64,000 bases of DNA, taken from positions 13,553,887 to 13,617,886 of the forward strand of contig CM074195.1 of NCBI GenBank assembly GCA_037179385.1, written 5' to 3'. The position numbers and the translations under genes are program-made. Numbering within the stretch: the first letter of the stretch is position 1; each line of letters opens with the position of its first letter. Below, piece after piece: positions 11,026-21,940 of this stretch. Under the pieces are notes generated by a model that worked only from the letters and a program-made list of their open reading frames with translations, was not told the origin of the DNA and did no database searches. The stretch is from Holothuria scabra (taxonomy: Eukaryota > Echinodermata > Holothuroidea > Aspidochirotida > Holothuriidae).

Positions 11026-13508
11026 CTTCTTTCTTCGTAGGAAGTCCATGCCGACTATGACTCTATTAATTTCTCTGCAAAATTTGTGAATGGATTGGAA
11101 GAGTCCTTTTGTGTTAATTAAAAGACATGCTACCTAAAACCAACATGGTTTGCTCGAATCGTCCCAATTCTGACCAAATTTCAGATCCGGAAGATATCTG
11201 CAGCCTAAATTAACAGCTTTTTTTTTTTTCTTCATTTGGAAAAGTGTCCGATAACGTGTTGTACAGGCGGTACCATGGGTACATTATTTTAAAGGTGAAA
11301 ATGTGGTAATTGCTAAAGGAACTGTGAAGAAATCTTAACTGTGTTAATCAAACGAACATTAATTAATTGGAATGGAAAGTATTTTTAACATGTTGAGTTC
11401 CTCGAATACAGGTCAACTAGTCAAGCGGTCTCTCTGATAGTAAGCTAAATAGTCTTACGTCTTTCTTTCCCTTTCTCCGTTTTACCTATTCTAACTCTTT
11501 TCTTAGTTTGCCCACTTTTCAACGCGCTGGTTACTTGAGTTGATCATCCCTTTGGAAGCCCGTCTTAGAGGGAGGGGGGAGGGGCACGGATTTCCACTTG
11601 TCCATCCCGGAAAATACCTCACCTTCTCCACGATAATTCCAAAGTAACTTTGTCCTTCTAACTTGTGCCACTGTAGGACGTCACCAGGAGAAGAACGGTA
11701 GCTTGAGTCCCAAATTTACTTCTGTCCAGGGCCCAAATTGATAAATTTGACCGTGTGTCTCTTAGCAGCACAGAAAAGTTTCGGGTTTTCAGATATATTA
11801 ACTTATGATATGCAGGTACACAACCGACTCAAAGTCAGAAATTTAAAGGCCACTATAAGCTGATCTTTGATTGCTTTTCTTTTCATTTATGGGTTCTGTA
11901 ATATCTTGAAAGTAATTCATATAGTTTACACCAATAATACTGGAAGCTTATATAATACGATCAAGATATTGTGAAGGATAGCACTCTAAAAAGCCCAGAG
12001 AGCTTGTCGAGTAAGGTGCTGCCGAGAAAATTAAAGAGATACATAAATTAGGCTGAGACAGTACCCGAGGACGGTGATATTACGTACAAACACTAAAAAC
12101 TGTTCACCAAATTGGACCTTAAACACCTGCTCGATTTAACGGTCACTCGGTCCCTTCGTAAGTATATCATTGATTCTGGCTCACCCTTGTCCCACGTACC
12201 CTACCTTTACCCACTCTAATCTGGGCATGCATTACACATTAACCACATTTAGGTCGTATCAGTTAAGACTCTCCTAAAAAGTTTTCACTTCAAACTGGGG
12301 CGTTCTTGTCTTTTTCTCTTATCGTGCTTCTGGTAACGGACCAAACCCTAACTCCAATACTCGTACCTGTGAAAATGTTTACTGACAGACAAAGTGCCTT
12401 AAAAATTGATGGGATGTTGGTTCTGACTGTGTTACTTACAAAGTATGATCATTTTTGCATTTGAATATTGCAGACAATGAGTTGAGATACATACTTTGCA
12501 AAATTCAAGGCAATTTGATCAATTTTAGTGCCATTTTTATTGTATTACTCCGCTCTGTGAAATGCCGTTTTTGAATAGCTATTAAGGCGGGAAACACATA
12601 CAGGTCATTCCAGGCTCTGTAGCTCATAATTTCAATGGTCATGTAAGGAAATTTGAAAATGCTATGAAAGCCCAGATTGTGAGCTTCGATGAGAGAGATG
12701 GCATTTCCTGGTTAAAAATTTCTATTTGGAGATAGGGGCACGGAAGTAGCTCAATTAAGTGTGAGTAATGGGACTTATAATTAGTGGCCCGCTAAAAGAA
12801 ATTTGGAGTTTTCAGATTTTTTGAAAAGGTGGCGCTTTGTACTGAAAAAAAAAGAAAAAACGAAATTATAAACAACCCCCCCCCCCCCAAAAAAAAAAAA
12901 CAAAAGATTAAAGCCAAGCGTTCAAGGTTTCTGGCCGGCTATGTGTCCTGTCAACTACAACAGAGAACCAACTCAGGCGCCTCTCTAGTACCCTTCTGAA
13001 TACAGTGTCAGCGTGCTTTGTATACGACAGCAATCTTTCCTTGGGACTCCCCTCAAGGACCGGCGATACATTGGGGAGGAACACTACTCGCCTCCCAGTG
13101 CAATCAGAGTAGGACCATGTGTGGACACTACTGTCCGGATCGGCGTCAACGTGCCGCGCAGGTTACAGCAGAGGAAGTCTTATATAGCCTGAAAATCTGC
13201 ATCTATCACACGTTAGGGTGGCATTTTCAAAGTACAAATTTCAGCCAGATGTAGTGTTGGCAAAAAGGAATTATGTTTATCAAATATTTGTAAACAAAAT
13301 TTTTAATTATTTTTGCGTGTTTCTTGACAAGATTTCCCCTACGACTGATGTTTCATCTTAATTTTTCCCATTTTCGCTCCAAATGGAGGCTTATGTCATA
13401 GAAACGTCACAATCTTTCTGGTTCGTAGGAAATCTGGAAGTTTATTTATTGTGCGGTACCTGCTGCAGGATAATTTTCATTAAGGACAGCTAAACACACT
13501 GAGGTCCA

Positions 13509-13715
13509 ATGTTTCTTTTATACATCTGTCGAGGTTTGTTTCATTTTATTACTGAAATATTTTCTGGGATCGTGTCTCAGGTCTTCATGATTTGCATTAA
13601 AGAGCTGCCTCATTGTTTATTAGGGAATATCTTACTCTTTACTCATTTTTGTAATGATACAAAGAGAGTCGTTCTCAAAAAGTGTTACCGTATCAACTTG
13701 TTTAATAAATGTTGA
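13509..13715 (+). other. Repeat-borne 68-codon ORF (representative)
   Basis: The ORF begins MFLLYICRG, is hydrophobic at the N-terminus and basic near the C-terminus. It is intact at 13509, 15360, 17218, 19070, 20928, 24473, 28226, 31788, 35317, 38850 and 42374. Changes among copies are Cys/Tyr, Val/Leu and Ile/Thr, plus two silent ones. A TATATA lies about 330 bases upstream (13181) and an AATAAA overlaps its end (13703). I recognise no family. Preservation could simply reflect recent array homogenisation, so this is not called a gene. Confidence 0.2.
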
Positions 13716-13749
13716 AATGTAATTCTAAATGGGTTATTTTGAGAACGAC
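13668..13749. repeat. Perfect 13-bp inverted repeat in every full cycle
   Basis: GTCGTTCTCAAAA at 13668-13680 pairs perfectly with TTTTGAGAACGAC at 13737-13749, with a 56-base loop containing AATAAA. The same arrangement is present in each of the eleven complete ORF-bearing cycles. It could be an RNA stem, a small foldback element or a chance palindrome fixed by homogenisation. Confidence 0.7.
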
Positions 13750-14527
13750 ACAAAATTTACAATTCAAACAATTAAAATGAAATAATCATCCCTATAAGTG
13801 AAATAGATCAGGTCATTTTGTGCAGTGCTACAAAATCTGGGACAAGATCCGTTTTGTGGCGCACGTTTCTTTGCTTACAGCAGGATGAGCACAGCCACTC
13901 CAATGATTTTAAAATTTTCGCCTCGGGCTCTTTGACGGAGAGTCGGGGACTTTTGAAAGAAAGAGCGAAAGCCTATCGGTCTTTTGGTTTCACCGAACGG
14001 CCCTTTGTCTGAGGGTCGGGAGGACTTTAAGTCTTCTGGCTGAGATCACGTGTAGTACAGTATCCGTTCTTTTAACAAGCCTAAAATCGAGTCTCACGTG
14101 ACAGATTAATGATGTAAATGTGAGTTGCACAGGAAAAAGGTCACAACATTTTATATCTCGGCTCAACTTAGAAAGTCCTACGAAGATAGGAGGAGTTGGA
14201 CTGTTAAAATTCATTTTTCATGCAATGTTTAAATTATATTTTTGAATTATTCGACTTGGGGTGCACTTTAAAAGATCAAATGTAGGCTATATACAGTATT
14301 ACCACTTTTCGGGCAAATGTTTTAAAGCATTTAGACATATACATCACATGTACCTCTCTCCCCGTCTCCCCGTCATCCTGCAATTGAAAGCGTCACGATT
14401 TTTTCTTCTGAACTTTCGCTTGAATATTCTACCACTTCGAGCAAAGTGCGGCACGCTAAACAAAGGAGTGAGGCTGACATTGTTTTTCCAGAGGCTTCCT
14501 TAAAATGGAGCAAAATTTTGTAATCTT

Positions 14528-16380
14528 CCCCTCAAGGACCGGCGATACATTGGGGAGGAACACTACTCGCCTCCCAGTGCAATCAGAGTAGGACCTTTTT
14601 TCTAAAAGTCCCCACGACTCTCTGGCGAAGAGCCAAGGGGCGAAAACCAAACGATTACTCCCGGAGGAGTTCTGCTCCCTGAAGGAGCTTAACGTCCCAA
14701 ATGGACAAGTACGCCCTCCAAAGGGCAAACACTGAGTGGTCCTGCTCTAGACTGGCTGAATAGAACAGAAGCCACAACCTGAGCTTCCGACCTTCCGACC
14801 TTTTGGCAAAGGGCCTTTCGGCGAAAGGACCATGTGTTTTTCTAAAAGTCCCCACGACTCTCTGGCGAAGAGCCAAGGGGCGAAAACCAAACGATTACTT
14901 CCGGAGGAGTTCTGCTCCCTGAAGGAGCTTAACGTCCCAAATGGACCATGTGTTGACACTACTGTCCGGATCGGCGTCAACGTGCCGCGCAGGTTACAGC
15001 AGAGGAAGTCTTATATAGCCTGAAAATCTGCATCTATCACACGTTAGGGTGGCATTTTCAAAGTACAAATTTCAGCCAGATGTAGTGTTGGCAAAAAGGA
15101 ATTATGTTTATCAAATATTTGTAAACAAAATTTTTAATTATTTGTAATTATTTTTAATTATTTTTGCGTGTTTCTTGACAAGATTTCCCCTACGACTGAT
15201 GTTTCATCTTAATTTTTCCCATTTTCGCTCCAAATGGAGGCTTATGTCATAGAAACGTCACAATCTTTCTGGTTCGTAGGAAATCTGGAAGTTTATTTAT
15301 TGTGCGGTACCTGCTGCAGGATAATTTTCATTAAGGACAGCTAAACACACTGAGGTCCAATGTTTCTTTTATACATCTGTCGAGGTTTGTTTCATTTTAT
15401 TACTGAAATATTTTCTGGGATCGTGTCTCAGGTCTTCATGATTTGCATTAAAGAGCTGCCTCATTGTTTATTAGGGAATATCTTACTCTTTACTCATTTT
15501 TGTAATGATACAAAGAGAGTCGTTCTCAAAAAGTGTTACCGTATCAACTTGTTTAATAAATGTTGAAATGTAATTCTAAATGGGTTATTTTGAGAACGAC
15601 ACAAAATTTACAATTCAAACAATTAAAATGAAATAATCATCCCTATAAGTGAAATAGATCAGGTCATTTTGTGCAGTGCTACAAAATCTGGGACAAGATC
15701 CGTTTTGTGGCGCACGTTTCTTTGCTTACAGCAGGATGAGCACAGCCACTCCAATGATTTTAAAATTTTCGCCTCGGGCTCTTTGACGGAGAGTCGGGGG
15801 ACTTTTGAAAGAAAGAGCGAAAGCCTATCGGTCTTTTGGTTTCACCGAACGGCCCTTTGTCTGAGGGTCGGGAGGACTTTAAGTCTTCTGGCTGAGATCA
15901 CGTGTAGTACAGTATCCGTTCTTTTAACAAGCCTAAAATCGAGTCTCACGTGACAGATTAATGATGTAAATGTGAGTTGCACAGGAAAAAGGTCACAACA
16001 TTTTATATCTCGGCTCAACTTAGAAAGTCCTACGAAGATAGGAGGAGTTGGACTGTTAAAATTCATTTTTCATGCAATGTTTAAATTATATTTTTGAATT
16101 ATTCGACTTGGGGTGCACTTTAAAAGATCAAATGTAGGCTATATACAGTATTACCACTTTTCGGGCAAATGTTTTAAAGCATTTAGACATATACATCACA
16201 TGTACCTCTCTCCCCGTCTCCCCGTCATCCTGCAATTGAAAGCGTCACGATTTTTTTCTTCTGAACTTTCGCTTGAATATTCTACCACTTCGAGCAAAGT
16301 GCGGCACGCTAAACAAAGGAGTGAGGCTGACATTGTTTTTCCAGAGGCTTCCTTAAAATGGAGCAAAATTTTGTAATCTT
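14528..16380 (+). repeat. Macrosatellite unit 2 (short, variant A)
   Basis: A 1,853-bp unit lacking about 2.06 kb of the full unit and carrying a 350-bp insert. The insert entry reads GGACCTTTTTTCTAAAAG, and the middle has GAGTCGGGGGAC with five G. Confidence 0.9.
14596..14944 (-). mobile_element. 350-bp insert in short unit 2
   Basis: The insert interrupts GTAGGACCATGTG. It contains two copies of a roughly 105-bp module (CTAAAAGTCCCCACGACTCT to CAAATGGAC), at about 14602 and 14850, separated by about 145 bp that includes the near-palindrome CCTTTCGGCGAAAGG. The module matches a dispersed copy at 5390-5431, so it is a mobile or dispersed family. Confidence 0.65.
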
Positions 16381-18236
16381 CCCCTCAAGGACCGGCGATA
16401 CATTGGGGAGGAACACTACTCGCCTCCCAGTGCAATCAGAGTAGGACCATGCTTTTTTCTAAAAGTCCCCACGACTCTCTGGCGAAGAGCCAAGGGGCGA
16501 AAACCAAACGATTACTCCCGGAGGAGTTCTGCTCCCTGAAGGAGCTTAACGTCCCAAATGGACAAGTACGCCCTCCAAAGGGCAAACACTGAGTGGTCCT
16601 GCTCTAGACTGGCTGAATAGAACAGAAGCCACAACCTGAGCTTCCGACCTTCCGACCTTTTGGCAAAGGGCCTTTCGGCGAAAGGACCATGTGTTTTTTC
16701 TAAAAGTCCCCACGACTCTCTGGCGAAGAGCCAAGGGGCGAAAACCAAACGATTACTTCCGGAGGAGTTCTGCTCCCTGAAGGAGCTTAACGTCCCAAAT
16801 GGACCATGTGTTGACACTACTGTCCGGATCGGCGTCAACGTGCCGCGCAGGTTACAGCAGAGGAAGTCTTATATAGCCTGAAAATCTGCATCTATCACAC
16901 GTTAGGGTGGCATTTTCAAAGTACAAATTTCAGCCAGATGTAGTGTTGGCAAAAAGGAATTATGTTTATCAAATATTTGTAAACAAAATTTTTAATTATT
17001 TGTAATTATTTTTAATTATTTTTGCGTGTTTCTTGACAAGATTTCCCCTACGACTGATGTTTCATCTTAATTTTTCCCATTTTCGCTCCAAATGGAGGCT
17101 TATGTCATAGAAACGTCACAATCTTTCTGGTTCGTAGGAAATCTGGAAGTTTATTTATTGTGCGGTACCTGCTGCAGGATAATTTTCATTAAGGACAGCT
17201 AAACACACTGAGGTCCAATGTTTCTTTTATACATCTGTCGAGGTTTGTTTCATTTTATTACTGAAATATTTTCTGGGATCGTGTCTCAGGTCTTCATGAT
17301 TTGCATTAAAGAGCTGCCTCATTGTTTATTAGGGAATATCTTACTCTTTACTCATTTTTGTAATGATACAAAGAGAGTCGTTCTCAAAAAGTGTTACCGT
17401 ATCAACTTGTTTAATAAATGTTGAAATGTAATTCTAAATGGGTTATTTTGAGAACGACACAAAATTTACAATTCAAACAATTAAAATGAAATAATCATCC
17501 CTATAAGTGAAATAGATCAGGTCATTTTGTGCAGTGCTACAAAATCTGGGACAAGATCCGTTTTGTGGCGCACGTTTCTTTGCTTACAGCAGGATGAGCA
17601 CAGCCACTCCAATGATTTTAAAATTTTCGCCTCGGGCTCTTTGACGGAGAGTCGGGGACTTTTGAAAGAAAGAGCGAAAGCCTATCGGTCTTTTGGTTTC
17701 ACCGAACGGCCCTTTGTCTGAGGGTCGGGAGGACTTTAAGTCTTCTGGCTGAGATCACGTGTAGTACAGTATCCGTTCTTTTAACAAGCCTAAAATCGAG
17801 TCTCACGTGACAGATTAATGATGTAAATGTGAGTTGCACAGGAAAAAGGTCACAACATTTTATATCTCGGCTCAACTTAGAAAGTCCTACGAAGATAGGA
17901 GGAGTTGGACTGTTAAAATTCATTTTTCATGCAATGTTTAAATTATATTTTTGAATTATTCGACTTGGGGTGCACTTTAAAAGATCAAATGTAGGCTATA
18001 TACAGTATTACCACTTTTCGGGCAAATGTTTTAAAGCATTTAGACATATACATCACATGTACCTCTCTCCCCGTCTCCCCGTCATCCTGCAATTGAAAGC
18101 GTCACGATTTTTTCTTCTGAACTTTCGCTTGAATATTCTACCACTTCGAGCAAAGTGCGGCACGCTAAACAAAGGAGTGAGGCTGACATTGTTTTTCCAG
18201 AGGCTTCCTTAAAATGGAGCAAAATTTTGTAATCTT
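16381..18236 (+). repeat. Macrosatellite unit 3 (short, variant B)
   Basis: A 1,856-bp short unit. The insert entry reads GGACCATGCTTTTTTCTAAA, and the middle has GAGTCGGGGAC with four G, differing from units 2 and 4 and matching the right half of unit 1. Confidence 0.9.
16451..16802 (-). mobile_element. 350-bp insert in short unit 3
   Basis: The same two-module insert as in unit 2, with the variant entry CATGCTTTTTTC. Confidence 0.65.
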
Positions 18237-20090
18237 CCCCTCAAGGACCGGCGATACATTGGGGAGGAACACTACTCGCCTCCCAGTGCAATCAGAGTAG
18301 GACCTTTTTTCTAAAAGTCCCCACGACTCTCTGGCGAAGAGCCAAGGGGCGAAAACCAAACGATTACTCCCGGAGGAGTTCTGCTCCCTGAAGGAGCTTA
18401 ACGTCCCAAATGGACAAGTACGCCCTCCAAAGGGCAAACACTGAGTGGTCCTGCTCTAGACTGGCTGAATAGAACAGAAGCCACAACCTGAGCTTCCGAC
18501 CTTCCGACCTTTTGGCAAAGGGCCTTTCGGCGAAAGGACCATGTGTTTTTCTAAAAGTCCCCACGACTCTCTGGCGAAGAGCCAAGGGGCGAAAACCAAA
18601 CGATTACTTCCGGAGGAAGTTCTGCTCCCTGAAGGAGCTTAACGTCCCAAATGGACCATGTGTTGACACTACTGTCCGGATCGGCGTCAACGTGCCGCGC
18701 AGGTTACAGCAGAGGAAGTCTTATATAGCCTGAAAATCTGCATCTATCACACGTTAGGGTGGCATTTTCAAAGTACAAATTTCAGCCAGATGTAGTGTTG
18801 GCAAAAAGGAATTATGTTTATCAAATATTTGTAAACAAAATTTTTAATTATTTGTAATTATTTTTAATTATTTTTGCGTGTTTCTTGACAAGATTTCCCC
18901 TACGACTGATGTTTCATCTTAATTTTTCCCATTTTCGCTCCAAATGGAGGCTTATGTCATAGAAACGTCACAATCTTTCTGGTTCGTAGGAAATCTGGAA
19001 GTTTATTTATTGTGCGGTACCTGCTGCAGGATAATTTTCATTAAGGACAGCTAAACACACTGAGGTCCAATGTTTCTTTTATACATCTGTCGAGGTTTGT
19101 TTCATTTTATTACTGAAATATTTTCTGGGATCGTGTCTCAGGTCTTCATGATTTGCATTAAAGAGCTGCCTCATTGTTTATTAGGGAATATCTTACTCTT
19201 TACTCATTTTTGTAATGATACAAAGAGAGTCGTTCTCAAAAAGTGTTACCGTATCAACTTGTTTAATAAATGTTGAAATGTAATTCTAAATGGGTTATTT
19301 TGAGAACGACACAAAATTTACAATTCAAACAATTAAAATGAAATAATCATCCCTATAAGTGAAATAGATCAGGTCATTTTGTGCAGTGCTACAAAATCTG
19401 GGACAAGATCCGTTTTGTGGCGCACGTTTCTTTGCTTACAGCAGGATGAGCACAGCCACTCCAATGATTTTAAAATTTTCGCCTCGGGCTCTTTGACGGA
19501 GAGTCGGGGGACTTTTGAAAGAAAGAGCGAAAGCCTATCGGTCTTTTGGTTTCACCGAACGGCCCTTTGTCTGAGGGTCGGGAGGACTTTAAGTCTTCTG
19601 GCTGAGATCACGTGTAGTACAGTATCCGTTCTTTTAACAAGCCTAAAATCGAGTCTCACGTGACAGATTAATGATGTAAATGTGAGTTGCACAGGAAAAA
19701 GGTCACAACATTTTATATCTCGGCTCAACTTAGAAAGTCCTACGAAGATAGGAGGAGTTGGACTGTTAAAATTCATTTTTCATGCAATGTTTAAATTATA
19801 TTTTTGAATTATTCGACTTGGGGTGCACTTTAAAAGATCAAATGTAGGCTATATACAGTATTACCACTTTTCGGGCAAATGTTTTAAAGCATTTAGACAT
19901 ATACATCACATGTACCTCTCTCCCCGTCTCCCCGTCATCCTGCAATTGAAAGCGTCACGATTTTTTTCTTCTGAACTTTCGCTTGAATATTCTACCACTT
20001 CGAGCAAAGTGCGGCACGCTAAACAAAGGAGTGAGGCTGACATTGTTTTTCCAGAGGCTTCCTTAAAATGGAGCAAAATTTTGTAATCTT
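18237..20090 (+). repeat. Macrosatellite unit 4 (short, variant A)
   Basis: A 1,854-bp short unit with the variant-A markers of unit 2. It differs from unit 2 by a single extra A in GGAGGAAGTTC near 18,617. Confidence 0.9.
18305..18655 (-). mobile_element. 350-bp insert in short unit 4
   Basis: The same two-module insert. The second module has a one-base A gain near 18,617. Confidence 0.65.
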
Positions 20091-21940
20091 CCCCTCAAGG
20101 ACCGGCGATACATTGGGGAGGAACACTACTCGCCTCCCAGTGCAATCAGAGTAGGACCATGCTTTTTTCTAAAAGTCCCCACGACTCTCTGGCGAAGAGC
20201 CAAGGGGCGAAAACCAAACGATTACTCCCGGAGGAGTTCTGCTCCCTGAAGGAGCTTAACGTCCCAAATGGACAAGTACGCCCTCCAAAGGGCAAACACT
20301 GAGTGGTCCTGCTCTAGACTGGCTGAATAGAACAGAAGCCACAACCTGAGCTTCCGACCTTCCGACCTTTTGGCAAAGGGCCTTTCGGCGAAAGGACCAT
20401 GTGTTTTTTCTAAAAGTCCCCACGACTCTCTGGCGAAGAGCCAAGGGGCGAAAACCAAACGATTACTTCCGGAGGAGTTCTGCTCCCTGAAGGAGCTTAA
20501 CGTCCCAAATGGACCATGTGTTGACACTACTGTCCGGATCGGCGTCAACGTGCCGCGCAGGTTACAGCAGAGGAAGTCTTATATAGCCTGAAAATCTGCA
20601 TCTATCACACGTTAGGGTGGCATTTTCAAAGTACAAATTTCAGCCAGATGTAGTGTTGGCAAAAAGGAATTATGTTTATCAAATATTTGTAAACAAAATT
20701 TTTAATTATTTGTAATTATTTTTAATTATTTTTGCGTGTTTCTTGACAAGATTTCCCCTACGACTGATGTTTCATCTTAATTTTTCCCATTTTCGCTCCA
20801 AATGGAGGCTTATGTCATAGAAACGTCACAATCTTTCTGGTTCGTAGGAAATCTGGAAGTTTATTTATTGTGCGGTACCTGCTGCAGGATAATTTTCATT
20901 AAGGACAGCTAAACACACTGAGGTCCAATGTTTCTTTTATACATCTGTCGAGGTTTGTTTCATTTTATTACTGAAATATTTTCTGGGATCGTGTCTCAGG
21001 TCTTCATGATTTGCATTAAAGAGCTGCCTCATTATTTATTAGGGAATATCTTACTCTTTACTCATTTTTGTAATGATACAAAGAGAGTCGTTCTCAAAAA
21101 GTGTTACCGTATCAACTTGTTTAATAAATGTTGAAATGTAATTCTAAATGGGTTATTTTGAGAACGACACAAAATTTACAATTCAAACAATTAAAATTAA
21201 AAAATCATCCCTATAAGTGAAATAGATCAGGTCATTTTGTGCAGTGCTACAAAATCTGGGACAAGATCCATTTTGTGGCGCACGTTTCTTTGCGTACAGC
21301 AAGATGAGCACAGCCACTCCAAAGATTTTAAAGTTTCGCCTCTGGCTCTTTGACGGAGAGTCGGGGAACTTTTGAAAGAGAAAGCGAAAACCTATCGGTC
21401 TTTTGGTTTCGCCGAACGGCCCTTTGTCTGAGGGTCGGGAGGACTTTAGTCTTCTGGCTGAGATCACGTGTAGTACCGTATCCGTTCTTTAAACAAGCCT
21501 AAAATCGAGTCTCACGTGACAGATTAATGATGTAAATGTGAGTTGCACAGGAAAAAGGTCACAACATTTTATATCTCGGCTCAACTGAGAAAGTCCTACG
21601 AAGATAGGAGTTGGACTGTTAAAATTCATTTTTCATGCAATGTTTAAATTATATTTTTGAATTATTCGACTTGGGGTGCACTTTAAAAGATCAAATGTAG
21701 GCTATATACAGTATTACCACTTTTCGGGCAAATGTTTTAAAGCATTTAGACATATACATCACATGTACCTCTCTCCCCGTCTCCCCGTCATCCTGCAATT
21801 GAAAGCGTCACGATTTTTTTCTTCTGAACTTTCGCTTGAATATTCTACCACTTCGAGCAAAGTGCGGCACGCTAAACCAAGGAGTGAGGCTGACATTGTT
21901 TTTCCAGAGGCTTCCTTAAAATGGAGCAAAATTTTGTAAT
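20091..21940 (+). repeat. Macrosatellite unit 5 (short, hybrid)
   Basis: It starts as variant B (same insert entry as unit 3), but from about 21,034 it switches to right-subfamily variants (CATTATTTATTAGG, AAAATTAAAAAATC). It ends by joining a normal CTTCTTTCTTCC start. It is therefore the recombination boundary between the two halves of the array. Confidence 0.88.
20161..20512 (-). mobile_element. 350-bp insert in short unit 5
   Basis: The same two-module insert as in unit 3. No full unit (1, 6-12) carries it. Confidence 0.65.

Larger units (their letters stand above)
11026..14527 (+). repeat. Macrosatellite unit 1 (full)
   Basis: A full-length unit of about 3.50 kb. Its right half (from about 13,260) carries the left-subfamily variants, for example CATTGTTTATTAGG and AAAATGAAATAATC. 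It ends at the junction CTT|CCCCTCAAGG that starts the short units. Confidence 0.9.

Noticed and set aside
13818..14012. ORFs of 64-95 codons in every macrosatellite unit on both strands (for example at 32087-32491 minus, 32097-32381 plus)
   Set aside because: Frames on both strands over the same bases are equally open, lengths change with single-base indels between units, and no domain is visible.
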